From CAVQEG01 sp963711465 (GTDB lineage Bacteria > Bacteroidota > Ignavibacteria > OLB7): a DNA stretch of 64,000 nt. The position numbers and the translations under genes were made by a program. Position 1 is the stretch's first letter, and each line of letters opens with the position of its first letter. The notes under the pieces were generated by a model. It was not told the DNA's origin. It searched no databases and saw nothing but the letters and a program-made list of their open reading frames with translations. Positions 1 through 9,509 of the stretch are shown in pieces. The stretch lies in contig CAVQEG010000001.1 in NCBI GenBank assembly GCA_963711465.1, positions 2,666,001 to 2,730,000 on the forward strand, written 5' to 3'.

Positions 1-171
1 GGATTCTGCGGCGGCTATACCACCTTCAGCACGTTCACCTACGAAACGTTCACACTCCTGCGGGAGCGTCGCTACCCGATTGCGGCGCTGTATGCCTCGG
101 CCAGTTTCGGCGTGTCGCTGGTGGCCTGCTTCGTCGGCTTCGCGCTCGCCGAGGTCGCTCTGCGCCGCTGA
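1..171 (+). CDS. crcB: Fluoride channel FluC/CrcB, C-terminal part (5' end outside window)
   Basis: Only the last 56 residues lie in the window, read in frame from base 1 to a TGA at 169-171. They contain the FluC/CrcB signature GFCGGYTTFSTF followed by a glutamate, and then a final hydrophobic helix (about residues 26-52 of the fragment). In this family the Gly-rich break and the TTFSTF segment line the fluoride pore and the central sodium site, and small four-helix subunits dimerise in the inner membrane to export fluoride. The DUF190 gene that follows 23 bp later is a common FluC partner and supports the call. The start and any fluoride riboswitch would be left of the window. Confidence 0.9.
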   Translation, partial: GFCGGYTTFSTFTYETFTLLRERRYPIAALYASASFGVSLVACFVGFALAEVALRR

Positions 172-194
172 TCACCATTGACGAGGATCGACAC

Positions 195-566
195 ATGAGT
201 CAGCAACTGACCGGAACGCGCACCATCATGCGCGTGTTCATCGGTGAATCCGATCGGGCGGAACATGGTCCGTACCAGGGCAAGCCGCTATGGGAGGCGC
301 TGCTGCGCGACTTTCGCGACCGAGGTCTCGCCGGCGCGACCGTGCTCAGAGCGATCTCCGGATTCGGCGCCTCGGCCCGCCAGCGCACCGTGCTCTCGGA
401 ATACCTCTCTCTCGATCTCCCGATCGTCATCGAAGTGGTCGATACGCGGGAGAATATCGAACGCGTGCTCCCCGACCTCGACGCGATGATCGGCGGAGGC
501 CTGGTGACGATGGAAGACGTGGACGTGGTGGTGTATCGCCCGGCATCCGGTGGCGAGGTACCCTGA
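195..566 (+). CDS. DUF190 family protein
   Basis: A 123-residue soluble protein, full length for DUF190. The family pattern is visible: MRVFIGESDR near residue 12, GKPLWEALLRDFRDRGLAGATV with a fully conserved-looking GFG after it, a central PIVIEVVDT strand, and the D-V-x-V-x-Y-R-P ending. DUF190 proteins have a ferredoxin-like or PII-like fold and are repeatedly found beside, or fused to, CrcB/FluC. The molecular role is not established. The ATG at 195 is preceded by GAGGA at 183-187. An internal ATG at 228 (MRVFIG) would also fit the family, so the N-terminal dozen residues are uncertain. It probably belongs to one transcript with the fluoride channel. Confidence 0.88.
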   Translation: MSQQLTGTRTIMRVFIGESDRAEHGPYQGKPLWEALLRDFRDRGLAGATVLRAISGFGASARQRTVLSEYLSLDLPIVIEVVDTRENIERVLPDLDAMIGGGLVTMEDVDVVVYRPASGGEVP

Positions 567-715
567 GGCTGCCACCGCATCCTGCGCGAATAGCTGAATC
601 GGGAATACGGGCTCGAACGTCGCGTGCACGCGATCCGGTCCGTGTCGAATCCATGGTCCGCGCGATTCCCGGCGCTCGGACCGTCCAATGCTGCAGCAAC
701 CCCCTGAGGTGCCTG

Positions 716-1312
716 ATGGGCAGGATCATCGTCATGAACCACGTAACGCTCGATGGAGTCATGCAGAGTCCCGGACGTCCCGATGAGGACACGCGGGACG
801 GATTCTCGCATGGGGGTTGGGGGAGCCGCTCCGCCTCACCCGACGACGCCGCGGGTGCCGCAATGCGCGATCGCATGGCTGCCGGAGGCGGACTGAAAGG
901 ATGGCTCTTCGGTCGGCGCACCTATGAGGATCTGCTGACCACGTGGAACGCCCGGGGCGGGCCGTTCAAAGATGGGCTGAACAACACGCCGAAGTACGTC
1001 GCCTCGACCGGGCTGCGTGAACCGCTGCCGTGGCCGAACTCGACGCTGCTGCACGGCGACGTCCCCGAGGCAGTCGCAACGCTGAAGCGTGAGGTCGACG
1101 GTGTCCTGGCAGTGATGGGAAGCGGTGTGCTGATCGCGTCGCTGATGGCGGCCGACCTGATCGACGAGTATCTCCTGTTCGTCCACCCGCTGGTACTCGG
1201 CAGTGGTCGGCGGCTGTTCCCCGACGGCACGCCGCTACAGCCACTGCAACTCGTCGACGCGGCAATTGGTGCCAGCGGTGTCGTTGCCGTCACGTATGAG
1301 CCGGCACACTGA
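716..1312 (+). CDS. Dihydrofolate reductase family protein (RibD C-terminal type)
   Basis: A 198-residue protein of the RibD_C/DHFR-like superfamily, which are NADPH-dependent reductases of pteridine- or pyrimidine-like substrates. Visible family marks are the N-terminal strand GRIIVMNHVTLDGVMQSPG, the LFGRRTYEDLLTTW helix around residue 60, VMGSGVLIASLMAADLIDE (dinucleotide-binding region, about residues 125-145) and the HPLVLGSGRRLFPDG segment near the C-terminus. Most relatives of this kind (YyaP/YwjB type) have no assigned substrate. I chose the ATG at 716 because the family homology starts there and AGGT precedes it at 706-709; the frame stays open far upstream, but that part does not look coding. 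No signal peptide is seen, so it is cytoplasmic. Confidence 0.85.
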   Translation: MGRIIVMNHVTLDGVMQSPGRPDEDTRDGFSHGGWGSRSASPDDAAGAAMRDRMAAGGGLKGWLFGRRTYEDLLTTWNARGGPFKDGLNNTPKYVASTGLREPLPWPNSTLLHGDVPEAVATLKREVDGVLAVMGSGVLIASLMAADLIDEYLLFVHPLVLGSGRRLFPDGTPLQPLQLVDAAIGASGVVAVTYEPAH

Positions 1313-1641
1313 GAGTCTGCCCATACACCCGCTTCGGGCTGCGAGGGGCAGCAAGCCCTCACGAAGAGCGTCCGGTCTGGTCGACTCCGCAGTTCCTGTG
1401 ATCCCGGCACCCGCGCGTGCTGCCGGGGCGAGACGGCGCACCGAACGTGCTGAAACGACAAACGCTCCGATTGGTGATTCGGAGCGCTTGCCCGCCGTGG
1501 TCAGCGGCATGCACATGTCAGGCGTGCATAGTGGGTGTCCTGTCCCAGTTTCGAAAATCTTTCATGTCGCCGGTGCGGCGGCAAATCCCCGCACCGACGA
1601 GCGTCGAGTACCGTCAGCGGCCCCAGGGCGTCGAGCCGCGT
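1313..1641. other. Intergenic region without a gene
   Basis: About 330 bases between convergent genes. No coding frame looks real. It holds two hairpins. One has perfect 8-bp arms at 1463-1470 and 1479-1486; read leftward it is followed by TTTGTCGTTT. The other is described separately at 1571-1596. Either could end leftward transcription. Confidence 0.6.
1571..1596 (-). terminator. Hairpin downstream of the DUF4402 gene
   Basis: Perfect 8-bp arms (CGGTGCGG at 1571-1578, CCGCACCG at 1589-1596) lie 45 bases after the stop of the leftward DUF4402 gene. Read leftward, the hairpin is followed by a moderately T-rich stretch rather than a clean T-run, so terminator function is tentative. Confidence 0.4.
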
Positions 1642-2196
1642 TCAGTTCGAATAGGCCACCGTAACCGTAAATGTTCCCGAATAGCTTCCCTGCTGCTGGT
1701 GCGCGGCCGGCGTGGCCGAACCGCCAACCCACAGCCAGGCCTGCCCGAGTCCGTCTCCGACCGTTCCGTCACCGTCGTCATCACCGCTGAGGGCAAGGGT
1801 GGCCGAACCCGCCGAACCGTCGAGCGCGTCGGCGTTGGCGATGTTCTCGTGCGTTCCGGCCATCATCTGCGCGCGGTCGAGCGAGACGGTGATCTCACCA
1901 CCTGCACCGGAATTCGTACTCATCGTGGCGGTCTCGGGCAGCGTCACGCTGATCTGATCGGACGCGTCGCCACTGAAGACGAGGCAGGCCGCGCCGGAAG
2001 CGCTCGCCGCCACCGTTGAGGTTTCACCCTTCGGCAGCGTGCCGAATTCAAGTGCGGACAGCGATGAACCGGTCACGGGCGTTTCGATCTCAGCGGTCGT
2101 GCTGACCGAAATCGACTGCGCGTTCGCGGTTGCTGCGAAAAAACACAGGGAGAGCAGCGCCACTGCGGGCGCCGTGATGGCTCGCATCGTTTCCAT
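1642..2196 (-). CDS. Secreted DUF4402 domain protein (solitary pilin-like subunit)
   Basis: A 184-residue protein with a signal peptide (hydrophobic run of about 20 residues, cleavage after ANA) and a single DUF4402 domain. The pattern is the family one: LEFGTLPKGETSTV near residue 50, a Gly/Asp-rich middle, and an ending QQGSYSGTFTVTVAY, the last beta strand. In proteobacteria DUF4402 proteins sit in chaperone-usher gene clusters and are thought to be pilus subunits. Here the gene stands alone, about 24 kb from the pilus cluster at 24-29 kb that encodes two proteins with the same Y-S/Q-G ending. It may be an extra subunit served by that machinery (inference). The start could be the first ATG or the one three codons later (2187). 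Confidence 0.85.
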   Translation of the reverse strand: METMRAITAPAVALLSLCFFAATANAQSISVSTTAEIETPVTGSSLSALEFGTLPKGETSTVAASASGAACLVFSGDASDQISVTLPETATMSTNSGAGGEITVSLDRAQMMAGTHENIANADALDGSAGSATLALSGDDDGDGTVGDGLGQAWLWVGGSATPAAHQQQGSYSGTFTVTVAYSN

Positions 2197-2415
2197 CTGG
2201 ACCTATGGACTGAGCGATTGAAAATGGACCGTTTTTGAGGTCGTCGGCATCCGCTGGACCCGCGGTTCGTCGACAACGAGGGCAAAACTATCGGGGAAAC
2301 ATGAAGATTGAGTGAAGTTCGGGTGAAAAGTTCTTTCGCAGATGGAGGTCTGGGTCCGAGGCTGCCGCACGCCCCTGCTTCCGGCCCCTGGACGCGGCCG
2401 GGAAGCTGTCTTCCC

Positions 2416-5400
2416 TCACGGAGACGTGGGCGAGAGCGGGAGTGCTATGCGGAATGTGGTGCCCCGGGCGGGGACGGAGGTGACGGAGATCTGGCCATTG
2501 TGGGCTTCGACGACCGACTGCACGATCGCCAGGCCGAGTCCCGTTCCGGGCGTGCTTCGCGCGCTGTCGCCTCTGAAGAAGCGGTCGAAGATCTTCGGGA
2601 TGTCCGCTGGCGGAATTCCGGGTCCATAGTCGGTCACCTCCACGAGCGCGTCCGCCTCGGAGGCCGTCAGGCGGATCTCGATCGGACGGTCGTCGTGCGA
2701 ATACTTGACCGCATTCTCCACCACGTTCATCAGCGCCCGGCGGATCAGCGAGGAGTCGCACGTCATCTCGATCGCCTCTTCGCAATCGAAATTCCAGTGA
2801 AGCGACTTCGCTGCGGCAAGCGACTGCAGCTGCACCACGATTTCCATCATCAGTTCATCGAGCCGGACGCGATGCAGCGACCTGAGGCGGCTCGGTCGCG
2901 CGTCGAGCGAGGCCAGCGCCAGCAGATCTTCCGCCAGGTGGTTCAGTCGATCGACCTGCCCGCGCACCACTGCCAATGACGCGCGGATCGACGGGTCGAG
3001 CGACTGCCGGCCGAGCAGCAGATCGGTCTCGGCACGAACCACCGTCAGCGGCGTTCGCAGATCGTGCGACGCGTCGGCAACGAATCGCCGCTGGTCCTCG
3101 TGTGCCCGCTCCAGCTGCTTCATGGTCGTGCGAAGCTCGGCAGTCCGCTGCTGAACGCGCATCTCCAGTTCGTCGTTGGCCCTCCGAAGCGCCTGCTCGG
3201 CTTCCTTCTTGCTCGTGATGTCGGTGATCATGCCGAGCGATCCGGTGAACTTGCCCTCATCATCCAGGAATGGCGTCGCCGATACAATGGTCCACATGAA
3301 GGTGCCGTCCGCCCTTCGGAACCTGAATTCGTAGTGACTCGAGACGCCGAATTTGCGGCTCTCGCGCTCGAGCGTGATCTGCTCCCAGTCCTCGTCGGCC
3401 ACGAAATCCCGCAACGGCCGCCCCTGCATCCCCTCCACTGTGCAGCCGAGCAGTTCGGCCAGTCGCGCATTGACGAACGTGGTGATGCCTTCGAAGTCGA
3501 CCACCCAGATCCCTTCGTGCGCCGTCTCAACGATCGTCCGGTACTTCTCCTCGCTGATGCGCATCGATCGCTGCATCCGCTCCCGCTCGGTCACGTCGAA
3601 GACCAGGCCACCCAGCATCCGCTCGCCGAAGACGTCGGGCAGGGGGAATTTGATCACATGAGCGGTGAACTCTCCGTCGGCGCCCGGACGCGAAGCGATG
3701 AATTCCAGTACACCGTCTCCGCCGTACGCCTCCAGGTCCGTCGTGCGAATTCGTTCCGCGTTCGCAAGCGGCCACAGATCGAAGTCGGTACGGCCGACGA
3801 CCTGATCGCGGTTGCCGCCAAAGGTCTTCAGGAAGCGATCGTTGACGAATTCGTATCGACCCTGCGTGTCCTTGATGAATGCGGCCGCCGGCGTGTTGTT
3901 CATGAAGCTCTCGAACACCCGCTGGTTGCGGCGAAGGGCGCGCTCGGCGGTGATGCGCTCGGTGATATCGAACCCGACGCCGCGCGTGCCGATCATCCGT
4001 CCCTCGCTGTTGCGAACGGCGACCGTCCGAAGATCGATCCAGACATCGCGGCCGTCGCGGGCAATCATGCGAACGTGGATCTGGCTCTGTCCCGTCCGCT
4101 CGAGTTCCTCACCCGAGCGCGCAAGCCGGTCACGGTCATCGGGGTGTACCAGCCGCATCCACGAGCTCGCCTCACGCGTGAGTTCGTCGACATGGTACCC
4201 AAGCATGGATTCGACGTGGCCACTGAGCAGCGTAATGCGACGCTCGCCCCCGTCGGGCGGTTCGGACGACTCCCAGACCATACCGGGGATATTCATCACC
4301 AGCGCGTCGAGGCGCGCTCGCTCCTGTTCGACCATTTCCAGCAGATGCTCACGCTCGCGCTCCATGCGCAGACGTTCGGTGACGTCGCGAGTGGCGACGA
4401 CGAAGCCACCGATAATCGGTTCGTCGATCAGGTTCAACGCAATCGACTCCAGCCACCGCCAGTCGCCGTCGCGATGCTGCATTCGGTAGACGACAGGACC
4501 ACCGGCGCCCTGGCGTGCGCGTTCGCGCGCGAGAGTGGCAAGGACGACCTGATGGTCATCGGGATGAATTCGATCGAGGACGCTGCTTCCGGTCACCTCC
4601 GCCGAATCAGTGCCGAGGATGCGCGCGCGCGCGGGACTCGAGTAGCGGAGCGTCCCGTCGGGTTCGATGATCGAGATGATATCGAGCGCGTGCTCGATGA
4701 GGAAGCGGTAGTACTGCTCGCTGCGCTGGAGTTTCTCGGCAACGGCCTTCTGTTCACTGATGTCGCGCGCATTGATGACCAGGCCGCCGATCGATTCGTC
4801 GTCGACCATGTTGGTACCGACCGATTCGAGCCAGCACCAGCTTCCGTCCTTGCGCAGAAAGCGATGTTCGACACGCTCCGATGCGCCCGGCTTGCGCAGT
4901 GCAGCCATGATCGCGTTGCGAACGGCCGTCCGATCGTCCTCGGGGATGAATTCAAAGCAACTGCGCCCGATCGTCTCTCCGGGTTCATACCCGAGCACGC
5001 GCTTGGCCGAGGGACTGGCGTAGCGGAGCCTTCCATCGCGGTCGATCACGACGATGATATCCTGTGCGTGTTCGATCAGTCGCTGGTCGTGGTACCGCAT
5101 TCGCCAGGCGGTATCCTCGGACATGGCGGCCAGCGAGGTAGCGCGGCTGACAGCGAGGCGCTTCTCGGAATAGGCCAGTCGTTTGCGAAGGCGCGATCGC
5201 TCCCACGCGTTGCGGATCGCCCGTGGAAATCCGCGGGAGTCGAGTTCATCGAACCCCACCACATCATCGGCACCGGCGTTCATCACGGCCAGTTCGTCGA
5301 CGTGGTCGAAGTCCGGAAGGATCGCCACGATGGCAACCTCTGCATCGGCTGCCCGCAACGACTCGAGCAGCTCCCACGACGAGGACGTGCGCAGCACGAG

Positions 5401-5574
5401 CAGAATGATGTCTTCGGTGACCGCCGTCGAACCGCTCGGATCGATCGTCGCTTCCCGGCCTCTCCGCAGCGTTGCGGCAATGCCGTCGGATTCGAACAGC
5501 TCTCCGATGCGTTCGGCGGTGGACGGATCGTCGTCGATCAGAAGAACGGGAACGGGGTTGTCGGTGCGGTACAT
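2416..5574 (-). CDS. Multi-PAS hybrid-like sensor histidine kinase with degenerate receiver domain
   Basis: A 1,052-residue soluble kinase. In order: a CheY-like domain (residues 8-125), five PAS/PAC units (about 165-280, 290-410, 430-550, 555-680 and 685-805), a coiled linker, HisKA with H-box ASHDLRTPL (His about 837), and HATPase_c with N-box NVVENAVKYS (about 950), DYGPGIP and GTGLGLA. All catalytic boxes are intact. The N-terminal receiver has the acidic pocket LLIDDD, but where the phospho-accepting Asp should be it reads IILLVLR, and the usual Lys near AGADD is missing, so it probably cannot be phosphorylated. No membrane segment is visible, so it senses inside the cell. Only 7 bp separate it from the response regulator gene upstream, and the two form an operon. 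The PAS ligands cannot be deduced. Confidence 0.95.
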   Translation of the reverse strand: MYRTDNPVPVLLIDDDPSTAERIGELFESDGIAATLRRGREATIDPSGSTAVTEDIILLVLRTSSSWELLESLRAADAEVAIVAILPDFDHVDELAVMNAGADDVVGFDELDSRGFPRAIRNAWERSRLRKRLAYSEKRLAVSRATSLAAMSEDTAWRMRYHDQRLIEHAQDIIVVIDRDGRLRYASPSAKRVLGYEPGETIGRSCFEFIPEDDRTAVRNAIMAALRKPGASERVEHRFLRKDGSWCWLESVGTNMVDDESIGGLVINARDISEQKAVAEKLQRSEQYYRFLIEHALDIISIIEPDGTLRYSSPARARILGTDSAEVTGSSVLDRIHPDDHQVVLATLARERARQGAGGPVVYRMQHRDGDWRWLESIALNLIDEPIIGGFVVATRDVTERLRMEREREHLLEMVEQERARLDALVMNIPGMVWESSEPPDGGERRITLLSGHVESMLGYHVDELTREASSWMRLVHPDDRDRLARSGEELERTGQSQIHVRMIARDGRDVWIDLRTVAVRNSEGRMIGTRGVGFDITERITAERALRRNQRVFESFMNNTPAAAFIKDTQGRYEFVNDRFLKTFGGNRDQVVGRTDFDLWPLANAERIRTTDLEAYGGDGVLEFIASRPGADGEFTAHVIKFPLPDVFGERMLGGLVFDVTERERMQRSMRISEEKYRTIVETAHEGIWVVDFEGITTFVNARLAELLGCTVEGMQGRPLRDFVADEDWEQITLERESRKFGVSSHYEFRFRRADGTFMWTIVSATPFLDDEGKFTGSLGMITDITSKKEAEQALRRANDELEMRVQQRTAELRTTMKQLERAHEDQRRFVADASHDLRTPLTVVRAETDLLLGRQSLDPSIRASLAVVRGQVDRLNHLAEDLLALASLDARPSRLRSLHRVRLDELMMEIVVQLQSLAAAKSLHWNFDCEEAIEMTCDSSLIRRALMNVVENAVKYSHDDRPIEIRLTASEADALVEVTDYGPGIPPADIPKIFDRFFRGDSARSTPGTGLGLAIVQSVVEAHNGQISVTSVPARGTTFRIALPLSPTSP

Positions 5575-5581
5575 GCGGACC

Positions 5582-6262
5582 TCAGGGCTCCGAATCCGCT
5601 TCGAGTCGGTAGCCGACTCCGCGGATGGTGTGAATCAGCTTCGTGTCGAAGCCGCTGTCGACCTTGCGCCGGACGAAGCGCACGAGCGAGTCGACGACGT
5701 TGGACCTCGGGTCGAAATTCATGTCCCAGACGTGTTCGCCGATCATCTCCCGCGTCAGCACGCGGCCCTCGTTCATCGCGAAGTACTCCAGGAGCGCGAA
5801 TTCCTTTGCCGTCAGGTCGATGCCGACATCGCCGCGATAGGCACGACGCGCGGCCGTGTCGATCCGCAGGTCGCCCACCTGGATCGCCGTCGCGGGAACG
5901 TCGCTCCCTCGCCGGAGCAGCGAACGGACGTGGGCGAGCAGGATGTCGATATCGAACGGTTTGGTGAGATACTTGTCGGCACCCTCATCGAGACCGCGAA
6001 CAATGTCCTCCCCCTGACCGAGCGCGGTGAGCAGCATGATCGGTGTCCGCATCCCGGCCTGCCGCAGACTGCGACATACCTCGATCCCAGACCTCCCCGG
6101 GAGCATCACGTCGAGGATGATCAGATCGTAGTCATTGACGAGCGCCATCTCTTCGCCCTCGATCCCGTTCGTGGCGATGTCGACGGCGTAGTGGCGATCG
6201 GTGAGGCAGCGACGCAGCACATCGGCGATATGCGCGTCGTCCTCCACGATGAGGATGCGCAT
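5582..6262 (-). CDS. OmpR/PhoB-family response regulator
   Basis: 226 residues: receiver domain (1-118) with acidic pair ED near the start, phospho-acceptor Asp in IILDVMLPGRSG (about residue 51), Thr in LLTAL and Lys in KYLTKPF; then a C-terminal winged helix (about 130-222) ending in IHTIRGVGYRLE, the classic OmpR/PhoB wing. The ATG at 6262 gives MRILIVEDD at the N-terminus, the normal start; longer frames add an unlikely leader. It is the first gene of a two-gene operon with the multi-PAS kinase, which is its probable phosphodonor. The target genes are unknown; the L,D-transpeptidase upstream on the same strand is one possible target. Confidence 0.95.
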   Translation of the reverse strand: MRILIVEDDAHIADVLRRCLTDRHYAVDIATNGIEGEEMALVNDYDLIILDVMLPGRSGIEVCRSLRQAGMRTPIMLLTALGQGEDIVRGLDEGADKYLTKPFDIDILLAHVRSLLRRGSDVPATAIQVGDLRIDTAARRAYRGDVGIDLTAKEFALLEYFAMNEGRVLTREMIGEHVWDMNFDPRSNVVDSLVRFVRRKVDSGFDTKLIHTIRGVGYRLEADSEP

Positions 6263-6383
6263 GGATGGTATGAGGGGGAACGTTTGCCAGGGGAACGCTG
6301 CGCCCGAATCTACTGCGACGGCTGCACGCTGCAATAGCGGCGGATTCGTCCCCCGTCACGGCCGTCGACCCCGCGCATCGGCA

Positions 6384-7088
6384 CTACGGCTGCGGGAGGG
6401 CTCCGACGGGGATTCGTCCGAAGAACACGCCACCCGCCGGAAGAGCGAGTCGTTCGCAGAACGACGCGGCGTCATTGCGTCCCTGCTCCACCGCCTCGAG
6501 TCGCCGCTCCAGCAGATCGAATTCGATCGTCTCCATCTCGCGGACCGTCTCATCGTCGGGATCGGCGAAGGCCAGCACCCGCGCCGGACGCCCGTCGTGC
6601 ACGATCACCGGGGTTCCCACCGCGACGTGCGCATACAGCTTCCGGGCAGATTCCCGCGACATCCGAACGCAGCCGGCCGACGAGGGCCGGACGCCGAGAT
6701 ACTTGTAGTAGCTGGTGCCACCCAGCGAGTGGAAGCCGATGCCCCCGTCGAACGGCATCCAGTCGTACATCATCACATCGAAGTGACTCGAGACATGGCG
6801 GCGAGACTTGCTCTTGATGGTGAAGATGCCCGTGCGCGTCGGCACGTGCCGCGCGCCGATGCCGTCGCCGGTGGAAACGAGAAACGTGTCGAGCCGACCG
6901 TCGCGGAAGTGCTGAACGAGTCGCTGGTGCGACAGATCGACCTCGATGAACGTGTCATCGAGGACGAAGAGGGTGTCGCGCAGCGACGGCTCCCCTTCGA
7001 TCGGCTCAGCCCGTTGAGCCGATGCATCGACGAGAGCGATCAGAAACAGGATGACGGGAAGGGCGATGCGTTCCGGGGCGATCTTCAT
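6384..7088 (-). CDS. Secreted L,D-transpeptidase (YkuD domain)
   Basis: 234 residues. An N-terminal signal peptide (hydrophobic run ALPVILFLIALV, probable cleavage after ASA) leads into a YkuD domain, about residues 40-180. The catalytic pattern is present: GIGFHSLGG with its His, followed by SSAGCVRMS with the nucleophilic Cys and the following Arg. These enzymes form 3-3 cross-links in peptidoglycan or attach proteins to it, in the periplasm. The sequence after about residue 180 is a charged tail. The ATG at 7086-7088 is preferred because it starts the signal peptide directly; a longer frame to 7166 adds 26 non-signal residues. Confidence 0.92.
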   Translation of the reverse strand: MKIAPERIALPVILFLIALVDASAQRAEPIEGEPSLRDTLFVLDDTFIEVDLSHQRLVQHFRDGRLDTFLVSTGDGIGARHVPTRTGIFTIKSKSRRHVSSHFDVMMYDWMPFDGGIGFHSLGGTSYYKYLGVRPSSAGCVRMSRESARKLYAHVAVGTPVIVHDGRPARVLAFADPDDETVREMETIEFDLLERRLEAVEQGRNDAASFCERLALPAGGVFFGRIPVGALPQP

Positions 7089-7187
7089 GCCGACTGAGAC
7101 GGTCGTTCGACATACCTGTTGTGGTTGCCCCGCATTCGTGAGCACGACGCTTGCTTCGTTGCTCACTGCAGTACCCAGCGGCAGGGC

Positions 7188-9368
7188 CTACTCCAGTTTC
7201 AGGATTCCTTCGGAGTAGACGTGGCCATCGGATTCCAATCGGATGAAGTACGAACCGGCGGGCAGCCCGGAGGCATTCAGGTGGAGTGAATTGGCGCCGC
7301 GCGGAAGGGGCCCGTCGTGCAGGCGAGCCACCTCGACACCGCGGAGGTCGACGAGGCGGACGCTCGCCCATGCGGCGCGCGGCATCGTCACCGTGAGCGT
7401 CGCCCTCGTTCGCAGCGGCATCGGCGAGACGGCGAGTTCGACGCCCGTGGACGCCGTAGCCGCCGCCACCGAAGAGACACCGACCGGCTTCGTCCAGACG
7501 CTTCGTCCCTCGGTACCGGCGAAGATGCGGTCGCCGTGCTGGAAGAAGCTGTAGAAGGTGACCCCCTCGGGAAGTGTGCCGGTAATGTCCTCGATGCCTT
7601 CACCATCGTAGCGGTAGACGCGCGGCTCATTCCTGTACGTCACCGAGTCCACCCTGTAGGTGCGTGTGGCGGAGATGTACATGTCCCCGCCGACGAGCGA
7701 GACACCACCACCGTCGAAATTCCAGCTCCCTCCCACGGTGACGCTGTCGGGCAGCGCACCCAGGTGCTGCCACGCGATGCCGCCGTCGGTGGATCGATAC
7801 AGGTCGTCGTAGTCCACCGCAGCGATGATCTCGTGTCCGCGACCGAAGAGCGTGTAGCCCTGCGTTGCAGGCGTCACGGGGTCGAGCGGCAGGTGCGACC
7901 ATGAGCCGCCGCGATTGCTCGAGCGGTAGAGTCCGGATGCCGTCAGTACCGTCACGTAGTCATCGGTAGCGAACACCTGGAAGACCGGCGTGACGGTAAG
8001 GCCGTTGTCGGGAAGGTTCGAGCTCACGTTCTGCCAGGTCTTCCCATCGTCGTCGGACCGATAGACGCCACCGGAGAGCCAGCCGCCTCCCTGCCCGTGC
8101 TCCCCCATCGAGATGTACCCATCGGTCACCCATACCGAACCGGCACCGACGGCCATCCAGGTCGGGGAGTAGATGCGTTCGCCGATGACGGGATCGACAA
8201 TCAGCGTATCGATCCGCTCCCACGTTGCACCGAGGTCGGTGCTGCGCTCGATGTAGCTGCCGAAGGAGAAGAGCACGTCGCCGTGGGCGGCGATTGCGGA
8301 CACGTCGCCGTCGTAGACGCGCGTCCAGCCCTCACCGCCGTCGGTCGTCCGCCAGATTCCATGCGTAGCGGTGGTGAAGACGGCGTCTCCGATGCTGGCG
8401 AATCCGACGTTGGTGCTTGCGCGCAGCGTTGCGTCGAGCGGCTTCCACGCACCCTCGCGCGTATCGAGCAATCGAATTTCACCAAGCAGTCCCACGACGA
8501 TGCCATCCGGCACCACCGCAGCGCCCCGGAGTCCGTAGCCCAACGCCTGTGTGCGTGTCCATTGACTTCCATCGAAGTGATAGACATCGACGCCGCCGAC
8601 GATGGTCTTCGGTTCGATTAGCGCCCAGATATCGTTCTGCGCCCGCTCGTCGATCTGCAGCAGCGTTCCGTTCGTGAGCGCAGAATCACCCGCGGCAACG
8701 AAGCGCCAGTGCTCTCCGAGGTCGGTGGTAGCCAGCAGGGTGTCATTCACCTGAACGTAGAGTCGCGTGCGGTTGCGTGCGGTGGCCTCGAAGCTGAACG
8801 GAGCGCCGGGCATCCGATCGTTGAGATCCGTCCACGTCCTTCCACCGTCGACCGATCGGGTGAGCGTCCTGGGTGCGTACCCGAACATGCTGCGCACGCC
8901 GATGAGGGTATCGATGCCGACTGCATCGACGCTCATGAACATTCCAGTCGACCCGCGCGGTTCCCAGCTGGCGCCGGCATCGCTGCTGGCATAGAGGGTG
9001 GAATCGCAGACGGCGTAGAGCATGGGGCCCTGCGCGCTGAGACTCACCGGCTGCGTGCCGGTGGGCGTGGTCACGGTCTCCCAGGTCGCGCCCCAGTCCG
9101 AAGTCCGGCGGAGCTTCTGCTGCACGTTGGCGAAGATGTAGTCACCGGCGACGATGGGATCGGTGAGGTAGATCGGATCGCCCGTGCGCGTCCACGTTCC
9201 ACCATGATCCACCCAGACGCCGCTGGTGGTGAACGCGACGGGTGAGGTGCCGTCGACCGTAACGGCATAGACCGACGCGCCGGTGGGACCGGAGGTCTGC
9301 GTCCACTGCGCGTGCATCGTCGTACCCGCCAGCCCGATGAGCAGTGCGGTGAAGAGAATTCGTCCCAT
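7188..9368 (-). CDS. Secreted Asp-box (sialidase/YCF48-like) beta-propeller protein with T9SS sorting domain
   Basis: 726 residues with a clear signal peptide (MGRILFTALLIGLAG, cleavage after AQ). The body has at least seven Asp-box motifs of the S-x-D-x-G-x-T-W kind, for example SSDAGASW, STDLGATW, SDDDGKTW, SSNRGGSW and STDGGIAW, which mark the turns of a sialidase/VPS10/YCF48-type beta-propeller. No sialidase Arg triad can be assigned. The last 80 residues read as a type A T9SS sorting domain (ELAVSPMPLRTRATL, then LPAGSYFIRLESDG). It is therefore probably exported through the T9SS and held on or released from the cell surface. Function unknown. A similar, smaller protein is at 43992-45239. 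Confidence 0.88.
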   Translation of the reverse strand: MGRILFTALLIGLAGTTMHAQWTQTSGPTGASVYAVTVDGTSPVAFTTSGVWVDHGGTWTRTGDPIYLTDPIVAGDYIFANVQQKLRRTSDWGATWETVTTPTGTQPVSLSAQGPMLYAVCDSTLYASSDAGASWEPRGSTGMFMSVDAVGIDTLIGVRSMFGYAPRTLTRSVDGGRTWTDLNDRMPGAPFSFEATARNRTRLYVQVNDTLLATTDLGEHWRFVAAGDSALTNGTLLQIDERAQNDIWALIEPKTIVGGVDVYHFDGSQWTRTQALGYGLRGAAVVPDGIVVGLLGEIRLLDTREGAWKPLDATLRASTNVGFASIGDAVFTTATHGIWRTTDGGEGWTRVYDGDVSAIAAHGDVLFSFGSYIERSTDLGATWERIDTLIVDPVIGERIYSPTWMAVGAGSVWVTDGYISMGEHGQGGGWLSGGVYRSDDDGKTWQNVSSNLPDNGLTVTPVFQVFATDDYVTVLTASGLYRSSNRGGSWSHLPLDPVTPATQGYTLFGRGHEIIAAVDYDDLYRSTDGGIAWQHLGALPDSVTVGGSWNFDGGGVSLVGGDMYISATRTYRVDSVTYRNEPRVYRYDGEGIEDITGTLPEGVTFYSFFQHGDRIFAGTEGRSVWTKPVGVSSVAAATASTGVELAVSPMPLRTRATLTVTMPRAAWASVRLVDLRGVEVARLHDGPLPRGANSLHLNASGLPAGSYFIRLESDGHVYSEGILKLE

Positions 9369-9509
9369 TGTATTCCTCCCATTCTGATTGTTGGCGTCCG
9401 TCGGGGGGCGGGAGATACAACGTGGGGTGTGGGGCTTAACATCCGCTTAACGGCGGGCGGTGCAGACGTCCGGGGGAATCGCCGGGGCGGGCCAGCTCGG
9501 GGGCACCTC

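Noticed and set aside
3064..5967. Very long rightward frame (967 codons) opposite the histidine kinase
   Set aside because: It is antisense to a protein with clear PAS and kinase motifs; high GC removes stop codons from this frame.
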